DNA from: Candidatus Collierbacteria bacterium
Lineage (GTDB): Bacteria; Patescibacteriota; Microgenomatia; UBA1400; MFAQ01
Reading direction: 5' to 3'
Length of the DNA stretch: 8,156 nt
Assembly (NCBI GenBank): GCA_903873735.1
Contig: CAIQPO010000097.1
Span: forward strand, 1 to 8,156
Shown: positions 1 to 5,693 of the stretch, one piece after another
How the letters are laid out: the number at the start of each line of letters is the position of its first letter
Numbering within the stretch: position 1 is the stretch's first letter
Program-made: the position numbers and the translations under genes
Notes under the pieces: generated by a model
What the model was told of the DNA's origin: nothing
Seen by the model: the letters and a program-made list of their open reading frames with translations, nothing else
Databases searched by the model: none

Positions 1-1011
1 GCCCCAGCTCCAATTCAAAAATATCTAAACGAAAAAACGTTAAATTTGCGCAACGTAAACATTTCTCCTGATTTCAAAGTGTCTATGGATGAATTCGTGA
101 AGTACTATCGTGATATAAACGGCCTTCCAAAGCCAGATGCAATAGTAGCTATCGACACAAAATTCCCAGTGGAAATCCTAAAAGTTATCGGAAAAATTGG
201 TGTTGGCGGTTGGGGTAACTTCGGGCCAGAGCTAGATCCAAGATGCAACTGCCCTCAAGTGGTTTATGCCCTAGAAGAAATTGCCGATAGACCTACAAAC
301 ACAATCCGAACCGGCAGAAAAGCAGTACTTGGACCTTTGATGCACTCGATGATGGCCAACGCTATGGGTAGTCCCAAGTCTACCTGGCCAAAACTTGTAA
401 ATGTTGTTTTGAATTCTATCAAAGAAAAACACCTAATCTTCTATTTCTACGATCCCAAGTCACAACTAATTGCTGAGGACTTCAATGCAGCTGGCAGAAT
501 CAAAGACTATCAGTACGACTACCTTCACATAAACGACTCAAACTTTGGTGGTGCCAAAACAGACATGTTTATCACTCGAGATGTTGAGCAGGAGATAGAG
601 GTGGTTGGAGGTAAAGTAGTAAAGACAGTTAAGATCAACTACAACAATCCCACCAAAGGAAGCAACTGCAATCTTGAGGCAGGTCAGCTTTGTCTAAACG
701 GCACCTACCGCGACTGGGTTAGGCTATTTGTTCCCAAAGGTAGCAAGATTATTTCAGTTGTGGGATCAGAGGTCAAGGAAGTGGTTGGGGAAGAGCTAGG
801 AAAAACAGTTATTGAAGCATTCTTCACTATGAGACCTCAATCTAGTAGCAAGATTGTCTTTAAATACGAGCTTCCAGAGCTTAATCTATCAACCTACAAA
901 ATGTTGATTCAAAAACAGCCAGGTATGCCCACCATCAAACACACTATTCTTTTCAACGGCTCCCAGACTGTTGTTGATCTTGATTCAGACAAAGAGGTCA
1001 CACTAAACTAA
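1..1011 (+). CDS. DUF4012 domain protein, C-terminal part (5' end outside window)
   Basis: The reading frame is open from the first base of the window to TAA at 1009-1011, giving 336 visible codons. A TTG at 46 could be read as a start, but the frame and family-like residues (PxPIxxYL, LxLRNxNxSPDF) continue upstream of it, so I treat the gene as truncated by the window edge. The sequence fits the DUF4012 family: a PKPDAIVAIDT segment at about 148-180, then DYLHINDSNFGGAKTD at about 517-564 (the conserved 'NxGGxKxD' patch), an ITRDVEQ strand, and a beta-rich C-terminal tail with FVPKGSK and Y-xx-IQKQPG. DUF4012 proteins are usually large, membrane-anchored and extracytoplasmic; they are abundant in Patescibacteria and some Actinobacteria, and their biochemical role is unknown. 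A surface or envelope role is inference. It is followed after 6 nt by recO in the same frame and is probably the upstream member of the same transcript. Confidence 0.8.
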   Translation, partial: APAPIQKYLNEKTLNLRNVNISPDFKVSMDEFVKYYRDINGLPKPDAIVAIDTKFPVEILKVIGKIGVGGWGNFGPELDPRCNCPQVVYALEEIADRPTNTIRTGRKAVLGPLMHSMMANAMGSPKSTWPKLVNVVLNSIKEKHLIFYFYDPKSQLIAEDFNAAGRIKDYQYDYLHINDSNFGGAKTDMFITRDVEQEIEVVGGKVVKTVKINYNNPTKGSNCNLEAGQLCLNGTYRDWVRLFVPKGSKIISVVGSEVKEVVGEELGKTVIEAFFTMRPQSSSKIVFKYELPELNLSTYKMLIQKQPGMPTIKHTILFNGSQTVVDLDSDKEVTLN

Positions 1012-1017
1012 AGACAG

Positions 1018-1557
1018 ATGAAGCCGGCTTTCTCCGATATCGGTATTGTCTTGAGGACTGTGGATTTTGGTGAAGCAGACAAACTGATTACCATCATCTC
1101 CCATCACCATGGGATGCAAGACTTTATCGCCAAAGGCGCCAGACGCTTAAACTCGAAAAAAGCACCACATCTGGATATCTTTAATCAAGTGAAGTTTCAA
1201 ATCGGCAGGGGATATACGCCACAGTTGCTACTACAAGCAGAGACAGTTCAGTACTATCCGCAAATAAAAGCCAATTTTGAAAAAACTAGGTCAGCCATGC
1301 TATTTTGCGAAATTTTAAACTCACTTCTACCCAAAGAAGAAGATGACAAGGAGACTTACCTTTCTCTTACGAACTTTCTCTCTGCCATAAACAACAGCAC
1401 AAATTCCAAAAATAACGATGATTTAATCAATCAATTTTCCCTTTATCTGCTCCGCCATCTAGGCTATCCAGCACCAAAAATGCTAGAGGCGGTTTCTCTA
1501 CCCGACTATTTCGAGACTATAATAAACAAAAGGCTAATAAGCCAAGGATTAAAATAG
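1018..1557 (+). CDS. recO: DNA repair protein RecO, short form lacking the zinc finger
   Basis: The 179-residue product matches the RecO family. The N-terminal OB-fold (about 1-80) carries the typical opening 'DIGIVLRTVDFGEADKLITI', the GMQDFIAKGARR segment (32-43) and the beta-strand end LLQAETVQYY (71-80). A helical part follows, with FCEILNSLLP (96-105) and LLRHLGYPAP (144-153). RecO works with RecR/RecF to load RecA onto SSB-coated single-stranded DNA and anneals strands in recombinational repair. Typical bacterial RecO is about 240 residues with a Cys4 zinc finger. This one ends soon after the LGYPAP helix and contains a single cysteine (Cys97), so no zinc site is possible. The ATG at 1018 is the first start after the upstream gene's stop (TAA, AGA, CAG, ATG in one frame). 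There is no clear ribosome binding site. The gene ends with tandem stops TAG-TAA (1555-1560), 12 nt before glyS. Confidence 0.82.
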   Translation: MKPAFSDIGIVLRTVDFGEADKLITIISHHHGMQDFIAKGARRLNSKKAPHLDIFNQVKFQIGRGYTPQLLLQAETVQYYPQIKANFEKTRSAMLFCEILNSLLPKEEDDKETYLSLTNFLSAINNSTNSKNNDDLINQFSLYLLRHLGYPAPKMLEAVSLPDYFETIINKRLISQGLK

Positions 1558-1569
1558 TAAAATACAGTC

Positions 1570-2937
1570 ATGTCAGAATCTCAAACATTGGAAAAAGTAA
1601 TTTCACTTAGCAAGAGAAGGGGATTTGTTTTTCCTGGATCTGAAATCTACGGAGGCTTAGCCAACACCTACGACTTCGGTCCAAGAGGCACAGAGTTAAA
1701 GCGTAATCTCATGAATCTGTGGTGGCAATACTTCGTCACCAAAAGGAGTGAAATGTACGGTTTGGATACTAGTGTGCTGATGTCTCCGTCTGTCTGGGAG
1801 GCTTCGGGTCACACAGCTTCTTTTACCAATCTCATGATCGACTGTGTTGATTGCCGATATCGCACTCGCACCGACCACTTAATTGAAGACAACATTGAGG
1901 GAATAGGTAATGTAGAAGGTAGGCCAATAGAAGAGTTAGATGAGCTAATAAAAGACAACAAAATCAAGTGTCCCAAATGTGGAAAATCAAACTGGACCAA
2001 AACCCGCCAGTTTAATCAACTTTTTGAAACCAAGGTTGGAATCATCACTGGCGACAAAAACACTGCCTATCTTAGAGGAGAGCTAGCCCAAGGAATGTTT
2101 GTAGACTTCAAGCAAGTCCTCGATAGCATTCACCCCAGACTTCCCTTTGGTCTAGCCCAGTCTGGCAAAGCCTTCAGAAACGAAATTACCATGGGTAAAT
2201 TCACCTTCCGCACACTCGAGTTTGATTTAGCTGAGTTTGAGTACTTTGTCGACCCCAAAGAATGGGAAAAGTGGTTTGAGTACTGGAAGAAAGAAATGTA
2301 TGAATTTGCCCTGCTTGTAGGTCTTAATCCCGAAAACCTTCGTTGGAGAGAGCACAAAAAAGAAGAGCTATCCCACTATTCATCTCGCACTGAAGATCTG
2401 GAATACAAGTTTCCTTGGGGATACAAAGAGATGTGGGGTTTGGCATACAGAACTGACTTTGACTTGAGAAACCATATGGAAAAATCAGGCGTAGACCTCC
2501 GCTACACCGACCCTTATACCCAAGAGAAATTCATTCCGCATGTAATTGAGCCCACCTTTGGTCTTTCCCGATTGCTCACAATTATTATGATGAATTCTTA
2601 CTTTGAAGACACTGAAAAAAACAGAATAGTAATGAAGTTCCCCAAAAAACTTGCTCCAGTTAAGGCTGCAGTATTTCCTCTAGTGGGCAACAAAAAGGAG
2701 CTATCCGACAAAGCGAGGGAAGTGTACGACAAACTTTCAGCTACTTTATCAGTTGAGTGGGATGACAGGGGAAATATCGGTAAACGCTACTATGCTCAAG
2801 ACGAAATTGGCACTCCCTACTGTATTACTGTCGATTACCAAACCCTAGAAGACAACACCGTGACAGTTAGAGACAGGGATACAGCCACTCAAGAACGTGT
2901 TAGCCTTGACAAGATTTTAGATTACCTCCAATATTAA
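1570..2937 (+). CDS. glyS: Glycyl-tRNA synthetase, single-chain (eukaryotic/archaeal-like) type
   Basis: This class II aminoacyl-tRNA synthetase charges tRNA-Gly with glycine in the cytoplasm. The 455-residue product has the single-chain alpha2 GlyRS architecture: the N-terminal RRGFVFPGSEIYGG segment (16-29) and motif 1 region YDFGPRGTELKRN (34-46); an insertion with two CxxC pairs (Cys92/Cys95 and Cys134/Cys137), a probable zinc site; YLRGELAQG (167-175); motif 2 around FRNEITMGKFTFRTLEFDLAE (202-222); motif 3 VIEPTFGLSRL (325-335); and an anticodon-binding domain from about 360 to the end (PVKAAVFPLV, DDRGNIGKRYYAQDEIG, VRDRDT). Length is normal for the short bacterial version. Most GlyRS have LRPETAQG where this has LRGELAQG; I recall similar variants in Patescibacteria but cannot verify that here. 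No Shine-Dalgarno precedes the ATG. A -10-like TAAAAT (1558-1563) lies only 6 nt upstream, compatible with a leaderless transcript besides read-through from recO. Confidence 0.95.
   Translation: MSESQTLEKVISLSKRRGFVFPGSEIYGGLANTYDFGPRGTELKRNLMNLWWQYFVTKRSEMYGLDTSVLMSPSVWEASGHTASFTNLMIDCVDCRYRTRTDHLIEDNIEGIGNVEGRPIEELDELIKDNKIKCPKCGKSNWTKTRQFNQLFETKVGIITGDKNTAYLRGELAQGMFVDFKQVLDSIHPRLPFGLAQSGKAFRNEITMGKFTFRTLEFDLAEFEYFVDPKEWEKWFEYWKKEMYEFALLVGLNPENLRWREHKKEELSHYSSRTEDLEYKFPWGYKEMWGLAYRTDFDLRNHMEKSGVDLRYTDPYTQEKFIPHVIEPTFGLSRLLTIIMMNSYFEDTEKNRIVMKFPKKLAPVKAAVFPLVGNKKELSDKAREVYDKLSATLSVEWDDRGNIGKRYYAQDEIGTPYCITVDYQTLEDNTVTVRDRDTATQERVSLDKILDYLQY
2906..2934 (+). promoter_or_regulatory. Possible promoter inside the glyS 3' end for the lipoprotein gene
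   Basis: A perfect TTGACA (2906-2911) is followed after 17 bp by CAATAT (2929-2934), a weak -10 hexamer; the overlapping TATTAA at 2932 would need a 20-bp spacer. Transcription would begin about 7 nt before the ATG at 2948, giving an almost leaderless message. The -35 is convincing, the -10 is not, and it lies inside coding sequence, so it may be chance. Confidence 0.28.
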
Positions 2938-2947
2938 TTGAGAAAAT

Positions 2948-3781
2948 ATGAAAAAAATCTATTTGCTTCCTCTACTTTTGGCCGCGGTTATGCTCGGAGG
3001 TTGTACTAAGAAAACCACTAACGCTCCACAGCCCTCAAAACCAAGCGCAGCTCAAAAACTACTCATAAACGAACTTGCACAAGACAAGCGACCATTCACT
3101 GTCTTGATTCCTCATGCCAGTAACCGTCTCTTTACTTTTTACACTCAAAACGCAAACACAGCCCAGTCAGCCTCACTAGATTTGGAATATCAATCAGGTG
3201 AACTATTAAAAGCAGCTAGAGCTAGCATTGAGTCTCCGATAGCCAACCCCTACATTAAAGCCATCTTACTTGGTAGCTGCTCTACTGGTGGTAAGTGTAC
3301 TTTTGATACCGATCTTAAGTCCGGCACCATGAAGTTCAAATTAAGTTTTGCAGGAGAAGAGGCAATCCATGTATTAAAGGGCGACTTTACCTTCGTCTTG
3401 GGTCAAAAGAATCTACCAGATGGAAGAGTTACATTCGAGCCAACCAAAGCTTCACTCAAAGACAATCTAATTCTTGCCAACTCCTTCGGCACACCTACAC
3501 CTACATCAAAAGAAATCGCTCTTTACCCGGTAGTTATCTCTTCAACCTCTGAAAAGGCAGTAGTCGGGAGCTTAAAGATTCAGTCGGCAGCTCAATCAGT
3601 GGAGATATATGATGGTACTTCTTTCAAACCAATAAAATACACTGAAAAAGACGGGCTTATTACCATAGCTCTCAATGAGAAGCCTTGGGTAAAAGAAGCG
3701 ACCATTGTAAGAGATGACCAGAAAGGTGCTACCGAGTCCGTCAAGCTCTATCTAGTGGGTCCAATTGTGCTGACAAAATAG
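2948..3781 (+). CDS. Predicted lipoprotein of unknown function
   Basis: The 277-residue product begins with a lipoprotein signal peptide: MKK, a hydrophobic stretch (4-16) and lipobox LGGC with Cys19 as the lipidation site. A short Lys/Thr/Pro/Ser-rich linker follows (20-35). The rest is a predicted mostly beta extracytoplasmic domain with no motif that I recognise. Cys111 and Cys117 (GSCSTGGKC) are close enough for a disulfide or small metal site. The C-terminal half has alternating hydrophobic strands (LYPVVISS, VVGSLKIQ, VEIYDG, LITIALN, SVKLYLVGP), suggesting an immunoglobulin-like or carboxypeptidase-regulatory-like sandwich; that is only a guess. It starts 10 nt after glyS and is probably the last gene of that unit. 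No Shine-Dalgarno is evident (only GAG at 2940-2942). The lipoprotein call is firm; function is unassigned. Confidence 0.85.
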   Translation: MKKIYLLPLLLAAVMLGGCTKKTTNAPQPSKPSAAQKLLINELAQDKRPFTVLIPHASNRLFTFYTQNANTAQSASLDLEYQSGELLKAARASIESPIANPYIKAILLGSCSTGGKCTFDTDLKSGTMKFKLSFAGEEAIHVLKGDFTFVLGQKNLPDGRVTFEPTKASLKDNLILANSFGTPTPTSKEIALYPVVISSTSEKAVVGSLKIQSAAQSVEIYDGTSFKPIKYTEKDGLITIALNEKPWVKEATIVRDDQKGATESVKLYLVGPIVLTK

Positions 3782-3790
3782 CCTGTAATA

Positions 3791-3819
3791 TTGACTTTTA
3801 GCCTCAATTGTGTTAGTAT
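3791..3819 (+). promoter_or_regulatory. Strong candidate promoter of the 94-codon orphan gene
   Basis: TTGACT (3791-3796, 5/6 match to the sigma70 -35 consensus) and TAGTAT (3814-3819, close to TATAAT) are separated by exactly 17 bp in the non-coding gap after the lipoprotein gene. Transcription would start near 3826, leaving a 5' leader of about 63 nt before the ATG at 3889. The downstream unit has its own terminator, which supports this as a real promoter. Confidence 0.65.
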
Positions 3820-3838
3820 CCAACCACAAACGGGTTGG
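3820..3838. repeat. Inverted repeat across the predicted transcription start
   Basis: CCAACC (3820-3825) and GGTTGG (3833-3838) form a perfect 6-bp inverted repeat separated by 7 nt. It sits directly after the -10 hexamer and spans the predicted +1. The left arm would not be transcribed, so this could be an operator for a repressor rather than an RNA hairpin. An 8-bp palindrome GGTTAACC (3837-3844) adjoins it. No cognate regulator can be named. Confidence 0.35.
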
Positions 3839-3842
3839 TTAA

Positions 3843-3883
3843 CCGTGTACAACTAGCACCTTACACGGCCTTTTAGTTGGAGG
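3843..3883 (+). promoter_or_regulatory. Structured 5' leader: candidate pseudoknot abutting the ribosome binding site
   Basis: Within the leader, CCGTGTA (3843-3849) can pair with TACACGG (3862-3868), a perfect 7-bp stem. Its loop contains CAACTA (3850-3855), which can pair with TAGTTG (3874-3879) downstream, a perfect 6-bp second stem. The arrangement has H-type pseudoknot topology, with no nucleotide between the 5' strands, a 6-nt middle loop and a 5-nt last loop. The second stem ends at G3879, the first base of the GGAGG Shine-Dalgarno (3879-3883). An alternative hairpin, GGCCT (3867-3871) with AGGCC (3881-3885), would cover the Shine-Dalgarno and is incompatible with the first stem. This resembles the logic of translational riboswitches or autoregulatory leaders, but I do not recognise a known class, and the geometry is read by eye with no folding calculation. 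Confidence 0.4.
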
Positions 3884-3888
3884 CCAAA

Positions 3889-4173
3889 ATGTCAGAAATT
3901 GAATTTTCAGAAGTTAAAATTGGGCGTCTCACCGTCATCTTCCCCGAGTCTTGGGGTAACCCCAGAATATCGGTTGAAGACTACGGATACAAAATTTACT
4001 GGAGTGGTGCGATGCATGTCTGGGTCTCGATGGCAGGAGATCGCGGTTCGATTGTTGCCGATCGTGACACCAACATAAAAATCTACAAAGACAAACAGTT
4101 AGTTTTGTCTGATTGGCATCAGCATCGACCGGGTAGCCTTTGCTCCTTCGGTAGTCTTACCAAAGAAAATTAG
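3889..4173 (+). CDS. Small uncharacterised protein (94 aa) in its own transcription unit
   Basis: I do not recognise this protein. The ATG at 3889 is chosen because GGAGG (3879-3883) lies 5 nt before it, the best Shine-Dalgarno in the window. An in-frame TTG at 3877 would add four residues but overlaps that site. The 94-residue product has no signal peptide or membrane segment, so it is probably cytoplasmic. It looks beta-rich, with alternating hydrophobic strands (VKIGRLTVIFP, YGYKIYWSG, HVWVSMAG, GSIVADRD, NIKIYKD, QLVLSDW). It has four tryptophans, a histidine-containing WHQHRPG segment near the end, and a single cysteine. Composition is mixed, not strongly basic as expected for a simple nucleic-acid binder. 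A preceding promoter with structured leader and a following terminator make it monocistronic, suggesting independent and perhaps high or switchable expression. It lies between a housekeeping block and the dcw cluster, which says little about its job. Confidence 0.75.
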   Translation: MSEIEFSEVKIGRLTVIFPESWGNPRISVEDYGYKIYWSGAMHVWVSMAGDRGSIVADRDTNIKIYKDKQLVLSDWHQHRPGSLCSFGSLTKEN

Positions 4174-4188
4174 CTAGAAATTTTCTCC

Positions 4189-4215
4189 AAGCCCTCATCA
4201 GTGAGGGCTTTTTTT
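4189..4215 (+). terminator. Strong rho-independent terminator
   Basis: AAGCCCTCA (4189-4197) pairs perfectly over 9 bp with TGAGGGCTT (4202-4210) across a 4-nt TCAG loop, and a run of seven T (4209-4215) follows. It sits 15 nt after the stop codon of the 94-codon gene and closes that unit before the mraZ promoter region. It is the only clear intrinsic terminator that I see in the window. Confidence 0.93.
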
Positions 4216-4230
4216 GCCTCAAGTTATCTG

Positions 4231-4259
4231 TTGACACCACATATAATATGGTTAATACT
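4231..4259 (+). promoter_or_regulatory. Upstream mraZ promoter (P1)
   Basis: A perfect TTGACA (4231-4236) is followed after 17 bp by AATACT (4254-4259, 4/6 match to the -10 consensus), predicting a start near 4266, inside the first MraZ box. A perfect TATAAT (4242-4247) also lies here but is only 5 nt from the TTGACA and has no good -35 of its own, so the exact element used is uncertain. The region directly follows the terminator of the preceding unit. Confidence 0.55.
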
Positions 4260-4261
4260 AG

Positions 4262-4281
4262 AAAGTGGTGACAAGTGGTGA
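4262..4281 (+). promoter_or_regulatory. MraZ-binding direct repeats (MraZ boxes)
   Basis: AAAGTGG (4262-4268) and CAAGTGG (4272-4278) are each followed by TGA, so the 9-mer AAGTGGTGA occurs twice with a 10-bp period (4263-4271 and 4273-4281). MraZ is known to bind short GTGG/TGGG-type direct repeats spaced by about one helical turn upstream of its own gene; in Mycoplasma the reported box is AAAGTG(T/G) with 3-nt spacers, which this matches closely. A third, degenerate AAGT at 4281-4284 is out of register. The site overlaps the predicted start of P1 and the -35 of P2, so bound MraZ would be expected to affect both. Confidence 0.75.
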
Positions 4282-4296
4282 AGTATCCTGTATAAA
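4268..4296 (+). promoter_or_regulatory. Downstream mraZ promoter (P2) overlapping the MraZ boxes
   Basis: GTGACA (4268-4273, 5/6 match) and TATAAA (4291-4296, 5/6 match) are separated by exactly 17 bp. The -35 lies across the junction of the two MraZ boxes. Predicted transcription start is near 4303, giving a leader of about 33 nt without a Shine-Dalgarno. Confidence 0.5.
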
Positions 4297-4335
4297 TAAT
4301 TAAGATACTCACACTTAAGCCTGCCTATATGAATT

Positions 4336-4767
4336 ATGTTTATTGGACGCTACTACCACACAATCGAACAGAAGGGGAGATTAGCTATTCCACAATCTTT
4401 CAGGGAGGAACTGGCTTCAGGTGGCGTCGTAACATGGGGTCTGGATGGCTGTCTTTTTCTTTTTCCGGAATCATATTGGCAGAAGCTCTCAGAGAAGTTG
4501 GCTACACTTCCAATGACCAATCCTCAAGCCAGAAATCTAACCAGACTTTTAGTTCAATCAGCCTCTCAGTTAAATCTGGACACCCAGGGTCGAACCCTAA
4601 TTCCAGATCATCTTAGAGAGCAGGTTCAGCTAAAAAAACAGGTGGTAGTAGCAGGAGCTCTTACCAGAATCGAAATCTGGGATAGAGATGCGTATCACCA
4701 GCACCTTGATTCAATAGCACAACAGGTAAACAACACCGAGTTAGCAATCTCTGATCTTGGAATATGA
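4336..4767 (+). CDS. mraZ: Transcriptional regulator MraZ
   Basis: The 143-residue product is the standard MraZ length and has two SpoVT/AbrB-like half-domains. The first carries EQKGRLAIP (11-19) with FREEL, and the second LDTQGRTLIP (81-90) with HLREQV. The arginines in the two GR motifs (Arg15, Arg86) correspond to the DNA-contacting positions of the family. MraZ forms a ring-shaped oligomer that binds direct repeats before its own gene; it represses the dcw operon in Escherichia coli and is reported as an activator in Mycoplasma. Matching repeats are present at 4262-4281. The ATG at 4336 is chosen because an in-frame TGA (4330-4332) lies just upstream and MFIGRY is the usual family start; an ATG at 4329 is in another frame. 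There is no Shine-Dalgarno. The stop overlaps the rsmH start as ATGA, implying translational coupling. Confidence 0.96.
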   Translation: MFIGRYYHTIEQKGRLAIPQSFREELASGGVVTWGLDGCLFLFPESYWQKLSEKLATLPMTNPQARNLTRLLVQSASQLNLDTQGRTLIPDHLREQVQLKKQVVVAGALTRIEIWDRDAYHQHLDSIAQQVNNTELAISDLGI

Positions 4768-5693
4768 GTCAGGCAATAACCAGACACTACTCTGCCTTCG
4801 GTAAGGAAATTGTTAAGTATTTTGAGTTATCAAAAGGTATAGTTTTTTACGATCTTACTTTGGGTGATGGTGGTCACACCGAAACCGCACTAGATTCAGG
4901 TTGTCGAGTGATTTCCTTTGATGTAGACCCTGAGGCAATCAGAAGGGCTACCGACTTTCTCAAGTCAAAACACACACCTCTAATAATCACCGATATAAAT
5001 CTTGACAAGGTAGGGGATGAAAAGTGGGTAATTGTAAATGCAAACTTCACCAAAATTAGTGAAGTGGTAGAAAAGCTCAAACTACCTTTAGCAGATGCCA
5101 TCATGGTCGATCTTGGACCAAGTCAGTTCCAAGTTTTGTCGCCTCAACGAGGCTTTAGCTTTCTGGTAGACGAACCTCTAGACATGAGATTAAGCCCAGA
5201 GCTAGGTGTTACCGCCGCCGATTTATTAGGTTGTCTAAACGAAGGAGAACTCTCCAATCTTTTTAGCCTCGGCGATGAGCCTTTCGCTAAGCCAATCGCT
5301 CGAGCAGTGGTTAAGAGGCGCCAGATATCGCCAATAAAAACCACCCTTCAGTTAGCTGATTTGGTGAAGAGAGTAAAGAGATCCCCAAGAGGCAAAACTA
5401 ATCCAGCCACTCAAGTATTCATGGCTTTGAGAATGGCAGTAAATCTGGAGCGAGAAGTTATAAACGAACTTCTACCTCAGCTTCCAAAGCTCCTTTCCCC
5501 AAACGGAATACTCGGTGTAATCAGTTTCCACTCTGGTGAAGATCGGATCGTTAAAAACTTTCTCAAAGAAGAAGAACAAAAAGGAACCTTAAGTGCTATC
5601 TATCAAAAACCCTGCTTACCAAAGCAAGAAGAATTAGAAATTAGTAATCGTACTAGAAGTGCCAAGCTTAGACTCGCTAGAAAAAATAATTAA
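4764..5693 (+). CDS. rsmH: 16S rRNA (cytosine-1402-N4)-methyltransferase RsmH
   Basis: RsmH (MraW) uses S-adenosylmethionine to methylate N4 of C1402 in the ribosomal decoding centre. The 309-residue product shows the SAM-binding motif DLTLGDGGHT (30-39), the acidic strand end SFDVDPEAI (51-59), NANFTKI (92-98), DAIMVDLGPSQ (111-121), RGFSF and DEPLDMRL (129-143), PATQVFMALRMAVN (214-227), VISFHSGEDRIVKNF (252-266) and the C-terminal RTRSAKLRLARK (296-307). Length and motif order are normal. Small departures from consensus are DLGPSQ for DLGVSS and SFHSGEDR for SFHSLEDR. It starts by a 4-nt overlap with mraZ, and its last 35 nt overlap the next gene in another frame. Confidence 0.97.
   Translation: MSQAITRHYSAFGKEIVKYFELSKGIVFYDLTLGDGGHTETALDSGCRVISFDVDPEAIRRATDFLKSKHTPLIITDINLDKVGDEKWVIVNANFTKISEVVEKLKLPLADAIMVDLGPSQFQVLSPQRGFSFLVDEPLDMRLSPELGVTAADLLGCLNEGELSNLFSLGDEPFAKPIARAVVKRRQISPIKTTLQLADLVKRVKRSPRGKTNPATQVFMALRMAVNLEREVINELLPQLPKLLSPNGILGVISFHSGEDRIVKNFLKEEEQKGTLSAIYQKPCLPKQEELEISNRTRSAKLRLARKNN

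Noticed and set aside
46..1011. DUF4012 gene as a complete gene starting at TTG 46
   Set aside because: The frame stays open to base 1 with family-like residues, and DUF4012 proteins are much longer, so it is treated as 5'-truncated by the window.
1518..1523. Perfect TATAAT inside the end of recO as a glyS promoter
   Set aside because: No -35-like hexamer at 16-18 bp upstream; AT-rich coding sequence readily produces this by chance.
1696..2357. Minus-strand open frames within glyS
   Set aside because: They lie opposite a full-length conserved synthetase, are short and Ser/Arg-rich, and show no domain features: shadows of the + strand gene.
3762..3812. Repeated CAATTGTG (3762-3769 and 3805-3812) and AGCCT (3780-3784 and 3800-3804) around the lipoprotein stop and the orphan promoter
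   Set aside because: They are short copies with no consistent spacing or extension, and one lies in coding sequence; probably coincidental.
4242..4247. Perfect TATAAT upstream of mraZ as the main -10 element
   Set aside because: The TTGACA at 4231 is only 5 nt away and nothing resembling a -35 lies 16-18 bp upstream; kept only as an ambiguity in the P1 entry.
4329..4616. A 95-codon + strand open frame starting 7 nt before mraZ
   Set aside because: It overlaps mraZ out of frame, has low-complexity Ser-rich composition and no family features, while the mraZ frame is intact and conserved.
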